DNA of 19,026 nucleotides from CAIOZW01 sp049317725 (GTDB taxonomy: Bacteria > Acidobacteriota > Blastocatellia > RBC074): positions 1 through 19,026 of the forward strand of contig JBMOHS010000071.1 in assembly GCA_049317725.1 (NCBI GenBank), given 5' to 3'. A model generated the notes under the pieces. It saw only the letters and a list, made by a program, of their open reading frames with translations, ran no database searches and was not told the origin of the DNA. Shown in pieces: positions 1 to 7,970 of the stretch. The position numbers and the translations under genes are program-made. How positions within the stretch are numbered: the first letter of the stretch is position 1; each line of letters starts with the position of its first letter.

Positions 1-26
1 GGTGGAGGGGATACGAAATAGACCGT

Positions 27-3000
27 TTAGAACCCGAGGCGAAGCCCAAAACGATATTGACGAGAATCGTTCAGCGCGCTGGTAACCCGCCCAAAGTTGA
101 CGTTGGTGATGTCCCCATTCGGGTTGTTGAAGTGGGGAGTGTTCGAGAAGTTGAATGCCTCGACACGGAACTGAAGGTTGACCCGCTCCGTGATCGAGAA
201 CTGCCGGAAGAGACCGAAGTCCCAGTTGGCGAAGCCAGGGCCGCGGAGAACGTTGAAGGCTGCGGTCCCGAAACGGGCCTGTGTCACCTGGGCGAAGGCG
301 CTGGTGTCGAACCAAGTGCCACTGGTCCCGATGTTCTTGTACTTCTCGACCGTACTCTTGACCAGATCGGCCCGTTGGCTGCTCCGTGGGGCATTGAGCG
401 AAGTCCCCGGCGCCGTCACGCTGAAGGGGGTGCCGCTCATGAAGCTGAAGATGTTGTTGATCTGCCAGCCTCCGACAAGCTGCGAGAGAAACCCCTTGTC
501 ACTGATCCACTTGCGCCCCTTGCCAAAGGGCAGCTCGATGATGTTGGTGATCTGGAGGTTGTGCGTCCGGTCGAAGTTGCTGAGCGCTTGGTTGAGGTGG
601 AAAAATTCCGGGATGTTGATGCGGGGGGTGTTGTCGCTGTTGTCAACGCCCGCCGTCGTGATCGACTTGGACCAGGTGTAGTTGGCCCCGAAGGAGTACC
701 AGTCGCGGAAGCGACGGTCGATGCGGACCTGCATCGAGTCGTAGCGGCTGTTGCCGATCGGTGCTGCCACCGTTGTGTCGGCAACGCGGCCAAACCGTTG
801 GTTGAGAATCCGACCGGGGGTTCCCCCTCCGACAGGTGCGTAGTTGATCTCCAGCAGGCCGAGCTGGCGGATCTGCCGCGTCGCGACGTACCCGATCTCC
901 CCGGTGAAGCCAAGCCCAAGCTCTTTCTGGAGGGTGGCGTTCCAGGACTGGACGTAGCCTCGATTGAAGAAGTCAGGGAGCGTCGTCGCCCCCACATTCG
1001 CGGGCATGTCGATGATCCCGTTGCCAAGGCTCGGGACGCTGATCGCATCGATTCCCTGGGAGAGCCGTCGCGCCGGCATGAGCGCGTTGACCGCCGGAAT
1101 GACGAGACTGATCAGGACCGGGTGGTTGGTGCGCATCGGACGCGCCAAGGCGTAGGGGTCATTGGTCAGCCCATAGCCAGCTCGCAAGACGAAGGTCGGG
1201 GAGAAGCGGTAGGCGAGCCCAACCCGCGGCGCGAAGAGTCGCTTGCTGACCTCGACCCCCATGTCCTCGGGAACAGAGCCGACTCCGCCAATCTCCATCT
1301 TGTTGGTGCGTGGGTTGTAGCGCTCCAGACCTCGATCCGCGCGGGTCGGAACCGCGAAGTACTCCCAGCGGGTTCCGATGGAGAAGGTCAGCCGGCTGTT
1401 GACCTGCCATTGATCCCGGGCGTAGAGGCTGTACTGGTTCTGCCGGGTCGTGTACGGGGCCTCTGTCAGGCCAAGACGGCCGAGCTGCGTTGGGAGGCCG
1501 AGCAGGAAGGTCGCCCAGCTGTTGAAGTTGCTTCCCAAGCTCGCCTGGAGGCAGCGTGATGCGTTGGCGGGGTCTGGCCGGACGCAGGCTTGGGTCGGTC
1601 CCTGCCCGAAATCGAAGCCGCCGCGGGCCCCGTAGCTCGCCCCGCCGACAAATTCCGGCTGGGTGTGGTTGAGTTGCTGGACCGAGAAGTCACTGCCGAA
1701 CCGGAGGTTGTGCGCGCCTTTCAACCAGTTGGCATTGAAGACGTACTGGAACTGATCATCGCTGCGGTAGTAGGGCATGTAGGTCTCTGTCACCCCGTAC
1801 CGCTCGTAGCCGCCGACGTTGAAGAGTGGGAAACCACCCTCATACGCCCGGCTGCCATTGGTTCCCGGAAGGCCCAGCAGGTCCAGACCCGGCCGCGAAT
1901 TGATGTCGCTGTGCTCGACCCCCGTGTTCATCCGCACGAAACCGAAGTTGCCGTCGAGAATGAAGTTCGACCGGAGCGTGTAGGTTCCCCCGATGGAGAA
2001 GTTGTAGGTTGTTCCGGACCCGGTGCCCGGATTGCCGCCAGCGATCGGGGCACCCTGGAGGACGGGACCAAAGGTCGCCTCGTTGAAGGTCGAGAAGTCG
2101 AGGTGGCTGTAGCGCCCGAAAAGGTTGAGCTTTTCGTTCGGGGTCCAGTTGACCTTGGTGTCGAGCGTCCAACGATCGAAGAGGAAGGGGGCGGAGGTGA
2201 AGTAGTTGTTCTGCTGGCCGATCGCTCCCCCGGCACCCACTTGGTTTGGCAGCGGAATGAGGGGCAGGATCTTGGCGACGATCGGGTCGATCCGGTTGGC
2301 GCAGATGACATTGGCGACCCCATTGCAGGAGATCGGTTGACGGTCGGCGGGGTTGGCGATCAGGTTCCCTCTCGCATCGAATGGATCATAGATCGTTGTG
2401 TTCGAGACGCGCAGATCGCCGGTTCGCAGGGCTGCCGTCGGGACCGTCAGATTGGGGCGCTCCGAATTGCGCCGGTCGAAGGTGCTCTCATAGCTTCCGA
2501 AGAAGAAGAGCTTGTTCTTGATGATCGGTCCCCCGAGGGTACCCCCAAACTGGTTGTAGACGATCTTGCTCCGCTTGCGCAGCGAGCCATCCGCGTTGCG
2601 CGGCTGGAAGAAGTTGCGCGCGTTGAGGAGCTGGTTGTTGTGATACTCGAAGGCTGACCCGCGATATTCGTTGGTCCCGCTCTTGATCTGGACGTTGATT
2701 GCCGCGCCACCGGCAAGCCCTTGCTCGGCGTCGAAGCTGTTGGTGACGACGTTGACCGTCTCGATCGATTCGAGCGCCGGAACGTAGGCGGTGACGTGCG
2801 GCAGCCAGAGGTTGGTCGAGCTGGCACCATCAATGCGCGTGTTGTTCGAGCTGAAGCTCGATCCATTGGCATTGAACGTCAGCGAGCGCGAGGGGTTGGA
2901 TGGAATCGAGTGCGCGTCGGCAGGAGGGGTGATGCCGGGCAGCGTCTTGAAGAGGTTCTGGTAGTTGCGGCCGATCGGCACCGGCAGGTCGCGCAGGGGC

Positions 3001-3455
3001 CGGCTGGTGATCTCGGAGCTGACGTCGGCGCGATCGGTCTTCAGTTGAGCCGACTCCGCCGTGATGACGACCGTTTCACTGACCTGCCCGACCTCGACGG
3101 AGATGTCAGCGCGGGCGACACTGTTGAGGGTGACGACGATGTTCTCGCGGCTGACGGTCTTAAAGCCATCTTTCGAGGCACGCACGGTGTAGGTTCCGGC
3201 AAGAACGCTCGGGAAATCGAAGCTCCCAGTGGCGTCACTGACACCTTCCCTTGTTTGGCCTGTCTCCTTCTGCGTGATGGTGATTGTCGCCCCGGGCAAG
3301 GCGGCACCGCTCGGGTCGGTCACACCTCCAGTAATGGAACCGTAGAGAACTTGGGCCTCTCCTGTCATCGATAGACAAGAGAGCGCGAGGAGCGTCAGGC
3401 CACACAGCAGGAATCGGCTGTGCCGGGCAAGCACTCCCGGACGATTGCTTTTCAT
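27..3455 (-). CDS. Oar-like TonB-dependent receptor with carboxypeptidase-regulatory-like domain
   Basis: Outer-membrane beta-barrel receptor of 1142 aa, likely importing a ligand in a TonB-dependent way; the ligand cannot be told from sequence. Residues 1 to about 35 form a signal peptide (RHSR, then a hydrophobic LLCGLTLLALSCLS stretch, with cleavage likely near TGEA). Residues about 38-130 are a CarboxypepD_reg-like beta-sandwich (GSITGGVTDPSGAALPGATI, then GSFDFPSVLAGTYTV). A plug domain follows, with NGSSFSSNNTRIDGAS and a GGTLGGPIIKNKLFFFGSYE stretch typical of Oar-type receptors. The rest is barrel and ends in a terminal Phe (FGLRLGF). The open frame runs 68 codons further upstream, but ATG 3455 has a GGGAG site at 3464-3468 (8-nt spacing) and begins the signal peptide. 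A strong promoter lies about 130 nt upstream, divergent from the MFS gene. Families like this are abundant in Acidobacteriota. Family call confident; substrate unknown. Confidence 0.92.
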   Translation of the reverse strand: MKSNRPGVLARHSRFLLCGLTLLALSCLSMTGEAQVLYGSITGGVTDPSGAALPGATITITQKETGQTREGVSDATGSFDFPSVLAGTYTVRASKDGFKTVSRENIVVTLNSVARADISVEVGQVSETVVITAESAQLKTDRADVSSEITSRPLRDLPVPIGRNYQNLFKTLPGITPPADAHSIPSNPSRSLTFNANGSSFSSNNTRIDGASSTNLWLPHVTAYVPALESIETVNVVTNSFDAEQGLAGGAAINVQIKSGTNEYRGSAFEYHNNQLLNARNFFQPRNADGSLRKRSKIVYNQFGGTLGGPIIKNKLFFFGSYESTFDRRNSERPNLTVPTAALRTGDLRVSNTTIYDPFDARGNLIANPADRQPISCNGVANVICANRIDPIVAKILPLIPLPNQVGAGGAIGQQNNYFTSAPFLFDRWTLDTKVNWTPNEKLNLFGRYSHLDFSTFNEATFGPVLQGAPIAGGNPGTGSGTTYNFSIGGTYTLRSNFILDGNFGFVRMNTGVEHSDINSRPGLDLLGLPGTNGSRAYEGGFPLFNVGGYERYGVTETYMPYYRSDDQFQYVFNANWLKGAHNLRFGSDFSVQQLNHTQPEFVGGASYGARGGFDFGQGPTQACVRPDPANASRCLQASLGSNFNSWATFLLGLPTQLGRLGLTEAPYTTRQNQYSLYARDQWQVNSRLTFSIGTRWEYFAVPTRADRGLERYNPRTNKMEIGGVGSVPEDMGVEVSKRLFAPRVGLAYRFSPTFVLRAGYGLTNDPYALARPMRTNHPVLISLVIPAVNALMPARRLSQGIDAISVPSLGNGIIDMPANVGATTLPDFFNRGYVQSWNATLQKELGLGFTGEIGYVATRQIRQLGLLEINYAPVGGGTPGRILNQRFGRVADTTVAAPIGNSRYDSMQVRIDRRFRDWYSFGANYTWSKSITTAGVDNSDNTPRINIPEFFHLNQALSNFDRTHNLQITNIIELPFGKGRKWISDKGFLSQLVGGWQINNIFSFMSGTPFSVTAPGTSLNAPRSSQRADLVKSTVEKYKNIGTSGTWFDTSAFAQVTQARFGTAAFNVLRGPGFANWDFGLFRQFSITERVNLQFRVEAFNFSNTPHFNNPNGDITNVNFGRVTSALNDSRQYRFGLRLGF

Positions 3456-3490
3456 ATTCAAATCTCCCGTTAGGTGGTGAATAGGGACGT

Positions 3491-3506
3491 GCCGGCCTTT
3501 TCCGGC
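3491..3506 (-). other. Small hairpin in the receptor 5' leader
   Basis: GCCGG at 3491-3495 and CCGGC at 3502-3506 pair across a 6-nt loop, inside the roughly 130-nt predicted leader of the receptor transcript and 35 nt before its start codon. It could modulate translation or be chance; no known riboswitch was recognised. Confidence 0.3.
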
Positions 3507-3591
3507 GAGAGATTCATCCGCATCAGCAAGCTGGTATTGTTCAAGTCCGTCAGTAGATTGTTCTTTTGAAGAGGGTCCTTTAGACCGGTGG

Positions 3592-3620
3592 ATTATCGAA
3601 AAGGTTTGACCGACTGTCAA
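3592..3620 (-). promoter_or_regulatory. Sigma70-type promoter of the TonB receptor gene
   Basis: Read on the minus strand: TTGACA (3620-3615), exactly 17 bp, then GATAAT (3597-3592). This is a perfect -35 and a 5/6 -10 at optimal spacing. Transcription would start near 3585, giving a leader of about 130 nt before ATG 3455. The call rests on the E. coli-type consensus, which is inferred to hold here. Confidence 0.75.
3606..3620. promoter_or_regulatory. 15-bp palindromic candidate operator shared by two promoters
   Basis: TTGAC, CGACT, GTCAA: a perfect 5-bp inverted repeat with a 5-bp centre. Its left arm lies in the -35 of the rightward promoter and its right arm in the -35 of the leftward promoter. 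A dimeric regulator bound here would touch both promoters at once. No regulator gene lies in the window. The symmetry may partly be a by-product of two facing -35 consensus boxes, so operator function is inference. Confidence 0.4.
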
Positions 3621-3634
3621 CCCTGCATTATGAT
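3606..3634 (+). promoter_or_regulatory. Sigma70-type promoter of the MFS/amidohydrolase operon
   Basis: TTGACC at 3606-3611, a 17-bp spacer, then TATGAT at 3629-3634. Five of six bases match in each box at optimal spacing. Predicted start near 3641, about 110 nt ahead of the MFS ATG at 3751. It overlaps the divergent receptor promoter at the -35 elements. Confidence 0.65.
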
Positions 3635-3750
3635 GCGCACGCTTTTCCAGACAACCCACGTCTCCATCGTCATCGAAATCCGCGAAAGGTCGACGACGCA
3701 GGCGGAACTGACTCTCTCATCGTGTGCGCGGTCGCGCATTTGGAGGCTGA

Positions 3751-5028
<1,278 letters not shown>

Positions 5029-5071
5029 GCGTTGGGTCGACTCGACGAAGGACCAAGAGCCGTCAGTCTGT

Positions 5072-5096
5072 GAAGGGCAGCCCGAAGCTGCCCTTC
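5072..5096 (+). terminator. Terminator-like hairpin between the MFS and amidohydrolase genes
   Basis: GAAGGGCAGC (5072-5081) pairs perfectly with GCTGCCCTTC (5087-5096) across a 5-nt CCGAA loop. Only TTCGTCC follows, so there is no good U-tract. It may be a partial terminator lowering expression of downstream genes, or an mRNA-stabilising processing hairpin. Confidence 0.5.
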
Positions 5097-5176
5097 TTCG
5101 TCCGGGAGGCGGGTCAGGCGGGATGAGGATCACCATTCGTTACGACAAGGAAGCTGGGGGAGAAATGGGGGAGAGA

Positions 5177-6715
5177 ATGAGCAACAGGAGCCATCATCAC
5201 GACAGCAGGACGCGGCGCCTGATCAGCAAAGGCCGATGGTGGGGGCGGCTCGTGCCGGGAGTCCTCTTGGGAATCTCGCTCGTTGCTTGCGGGGGAGGAC
5301 CACCTGGCAGCGAGTACGATCTGGTTCTGAAGGGGGGGCGGGTGATCGATCCAGAGTCCCGGCGGGAGGCCCAGCAGAATGTGGGGATTCGGGATGGGCG
5401 GATTGCTGCGCTGACCGCCAGCCCGCTTCAGGGGCGGGAAGAGATCGATGTCGCCGGGTTGGTGGTGGCTCCCGGTCTGATCGACCTCCACTCGCACGGC
5501 CAAGACGATGAAAACTATCGCTACAAGGCCCGCGATGGTGTGACGACAGCCCTGGAGATGGAGGTCGGGACGAATGATGTCGCCGGGTGGTATGCCGAGC
5601 GCGAAGGGCGCTCGATCATCAATTTTGGCGTGACGGTCGGCCACGTTCCCGTACGGATGAAGGTCTTTGGGGATACAGGCAGTTGGCTTCCCCGCGACCG
5701 GGCGATCCTGACACGGGCCACACCCGCCCAGAATGGCGAGATCGAGGCGTCAATCCAGCGAGGTCTCGACGAGGGAGCCTTGGGGATCGGGTTTGGGATT
5801 GCGTATGTTCCTGGTACCCGGCGAGCTGAGATCTTCGACCTTTTTGAATTGGCGGCGAAGGAGGGTGTCACCTGTTTCACACACGTACGCTCCCACGGAG
5901 CGGTCGAACCCGGGAGTGCGCTGGAGGCAATGCAGGAGGTGATTGCTGACGCGGCGGCGACTGGGGCCTCGCTCCACATCGTTCACGTAACCAGTACCGG
6001 GCTGGTCCAGACCCCCGACTGTATCCGGCTGATCGATGGGGCCCGCCGTCGAGGGATCGATGTGACGACGGAGGCCTATCCGTATACTGCCGCAATGACG
6101 GGGATCGAAACGGCGATCTTTGATGACGGCTGGCAGGAGAAACTCGGAGTCACCTTCCAGGACCTGCAATGGGTCGCCACCGGGGAGCGTTTGACGGCGG
6201 AGAGTTTTGTGCGCTATCGGCAGCAGGGGGGATTGGTGGTGATCCACTCGATTCCAGAACAGATCGCGGCCTCGGCTGTGCGGCATCCGGAGATCATGAT
6301 CGCCAGCGACGGTTTGCTGACTGGAGGGAAGGGCCATCCGCGAGGTGCTGGATCCTATGCACGGGTGCTGGGTCACTACGTGCGCGAGCAGAAGGCTCTC
6401 TCCCTGATGGAGGCATTGCGCAAGATGTCTTATCTCCCGGCGGCCCGTTTGGAAAAGGCGGTCCCGATGATGGCGCGTAAAGGCCGGGTCCGGGTCGGTG
6501 CGGACGCCGATCTGATCGTCTTCGACCCGGAGCGGGTCATCGATCGGGCGACGTTTGAGGAGCCGAGCCGTTATTCGGAGGGGATTCGCCACGTCCTGGT
6601 CAATGGCCAGCCCGTCGTCCGCGATGAAGCTCTGGTCGACGGAGCCAAGCCGGGACGTGGAGTGCGCCGGTTGATGGAGCCGCCCTCCGCTTCGGCGCAG
6701 GGAACGGGTCGCTAA
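5177..6715 (+). CDS. Lipoprotein amidohydrolase of the D-aminoacylase/dihydroorotase-like type
   Basis: Predicted membrane-anchored, zinc-dependent hydrolase of 512 aa, amidohydrolase superfamily, perhaps removing an acyl group from N-acyl amino acids. A long basic N-terminus with TRRLISK (12-18) precedes a hydrophobic stretch and lipobox LVAC (Cys38). Metal-binding candidates are H105 and H107 (DLHSHG), E129 (GVTTALEMEVG), H236 (FTHVRSHG), H270 (HIVHVTS) and D378 (ASDG). The HPRGAGSYARVLGHYV stretch (387-402) matches D-aminoacylase relatives. The Cys of classical D-aminoacylases (GNCG) is absent; a Glu stands nearby. In-frame starts at 5123 and 5165 are possible; 5177 was chosen for GGGGGAG just upstream and a compact signal, though its spacing is short. 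The next gene begins 15 nt after the stop. Fold and metal site are confident; substrate is not. Confidence 0.82.
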   Translation: MSNRSHHHDSRTRRLISKGRWWGRLVPGVLLGISLVACGGGPPGSEYDLVLKGGRVIDPESRREAQQNVGIRDGRIAALTASPLQGREEIDVAGLVVAPGLIDLHSHGQDDENYRYKARDGVTTALEMEVGTNDVAGWYAEREGRSIINFGVTVGHVPVRMKVFGDTGSWLPRDRAILTRATPAQNGEIEASIQRGLDEGALGIGFGIAYVPGTRRAEIFDLFELAAKEGVTCFTHVRSHGAVEPGSALEAMQEVIADAAATGASLHIVHVTSTGLVQTPDCIRLIDGARRRGIDVTTEAYPYTAAMTGIETAIFDDGWQEKLGVTFQDLQWVATGERLTAESFVRYRQQGGLVVIHSIPEQIAASAVRHPEIMIASDGLLTGGKGHPRGAGSYARVLGHYVREQKALSLMEALRKMSYLPAARLEKAVPMMARKGRVRVGADADLIVFDPERVIDRATFEEPSRYSEGIRHVLVNGQPVVRDEALVDGAKPGRGVRRLMEPPSASAQGTGR

Positions 6716-6730
6716 GCAGGGAGCAGGCCG

Positions 6731-7837
6731 ATGGATCCGTTGACACAAGGAGTGCTGGGGGCGGCGGTGGCGCAGTCCCTCGTCGGCTGGCGCCGCGGGG
6801 AACGGGTGGCCTGCGGGCGGTGGCTCGTCAGCAAGGCCGCTCTCCTGGGGTTGATCGGAGCGATTGCCGGCATGGCCGCCGACCTCGATGTGTTGATTCA
6901 GTCGGCGAGTGACCCGACGCTGGCATGGCGATTTCACCGCCACTTTACCCACAGCCTCCTCTTCATTCCCATTGGGGGAACGCTGGTCGCGCTTCCCTTT
7001 CTCCACTGGGTTCGACATCGGGCGGATTGGCCGTTGATCTTCGGGGCGTCCTGGATTGGATATGCGACGCACGGGCCCCTCGATGCCCTGACTGCGTATG
7101 GAACCCTCCTCTTCTGGCCCTTGACGGATCAACGGGTCGCCCTCGACTGGATGGCGATTGTTGATCCCGTCTACACCTTGGTGCTGTTGGTTGGAGTGGG
7201 AATCGCTGTCGGCCGCGGAAGTTTGCGTGGCGTCCGACTGGCCCTGCTCCTCTCCCTGCTCTATCTCGGTTGGGGGGCTTGGCAGCATCATCGCGCCTTG
7301 GTCGGACAATCGCGTCTCGCCGCGCGACGGGGAGAGACCCCGGTGCGTGCCCGGGTTCTTCCCGCCCCCGGTCCGCTCCTCTATTGGCGATCGATCTACG
7401 AGATAGATGGCCAAGTTCGGATCGATGGCATTGCGCTCTCCTGGCCCCCCGTTTCGACAGAGGCACGTTTTCTTCCGGGCGGAGTCGTGCCGCTGGTGAC
7501 CGAGGCACAGCTCCCTGCTGGGCTCCGTGCCCATCCAGCCCTTGGGCACCAGTTGGCCACCTTCCATTGGTTCGCTGATGGCTGGTGGGGAGTGCCCTCT
7601 TCCACAGAAGGAACTCCTCCCGAGCGAATCGTTCTGGGAGATTTGCGCTATGCTGCCGCCGTCGAAGAGACCGTGCCGCTCTGGGGGGTGACGGTCGATC
7701 CAGTCGCAGGCACAATGACCCGTTGGTCCCCACCCCGCCCTTTTCGCCGATCGTTCCTTCCTCTGCTGCGCTCGGCTCTCCCGGGTGATCCCCGCTTTCT
7801 TTCGTTGGACAACCTTTTTCCTCCAGCCAGACTCTGA
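6731..7837 (+). CDS. Membrane-bound metal-dependent hydrolase (DUF457/YdjM family)
   Basis: Integral membrane protein of 368 aa. It opens with MDPLTQGVLGAAVAQ, a hallmark of this family, followed by AADLDVL (D51, D53), RFHRHFTHS (H69, H71, H74), THGPLDALTAYG (H114, D118), and DWMAIVDPVY (D139, D145), which are the conserved His/Asp positions thought to bind metal. About four to five hydrophobic segments fill residues 35-182. The C-terminal half is a soluble domain ending in DLRYAAAVEETVPLWGV, also usual for the family. The biochemical substrate of these proteins is not established; the E. coli relative is linked to the SOS response. GGGAG with 7-nt spacing precedes the ATG, and only 15 nt separate it from the amidohydrolase, so co-transcription is likely. 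Confidence 0.85.
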   Translation: MDPLTQGVLGAAVAQSLVGWRRGERVACGRWLVSKAALLGLIGAIAGMAADLDVLIQSASDPTLAWRFHRHFTHSLLFIPIGGTLVALPFLHWVRHRADWPLIFGASWIGYATHGPLDALTAYGTLLFWPLTDQRVALDWMAIVDPVYTLVLLVGVGIAVGRGSLRGVRLALLLSLLYLGWGAWQHHRALVGQSRLAARRGETPVRARVLPAPGPLLYWRSIYEIDGQVRIDGIALSWPPVSTEARFLPGGVVPLVTEAQLPAGLRAHPALGHQLATFHWFADGWWGVPSSTEGTPPERIVLGDLRYAAAVEETVPLWGVTVDPVAGTMTRWSPPRPFRRSFLPLLRSALPGDPRFLSLDNLFPPARL

Positions 7838-7859
7838 GCAGTCGTTGAATCGGCCCGCA

Positions 7860-7928
7860 ATCCAGCAAGAGTTCTCTCCATCCGCTCAATAAGAGTCAAA
7901 ATCGGTGGAGAGAACCGCCTGGCTGGAT
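7860..7928. repeat. Nested inverted repeat (large hairpin) upstream of the protease gene
   Basis: Two consecutive stems nest. ATCCAGC (7860-7866) pairs with GCTGGAT (7922-7928). Inside, GTTCTCTCCA (7871-7880) pairs perfectly with TGGAGAGAAC (7906-7915). A 25-nt loop, 7881-7905, closes it. It starts 22 nt after the stop of the membrane hydrolase and ends 42 nt before the protease start. It could be a terminator for the upstream operon, a leader structure of the protease mRNA, or a protein-binding site. No U-tract follows. Confidence 0.6.
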
Positions 7929-7970
7929 CGAACCAGCGCGAGTGCAAGGAGAAGAGAGAGGAGAAGAGGA

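Noticed and set aside
57..1559. Long open frame of 500 codons on the plus strand opposite the receptor gene
   Set aside because: Its translation is low-complexity, rich in Val, Glu, Arg and Asp, as expected from the complement of a GC-rich gene. The minus-strand receptor is clearly the real gene here. The same holds for 1590-2657 and 2721-3374.
5750..7567. Minus-strand frame of 605 codons opposite the amidohydrolase and membrane hydrolase
   Set aside because: It shows no domain, spans two well-supported genes and their junction, and has the composition of an antisense shadow.
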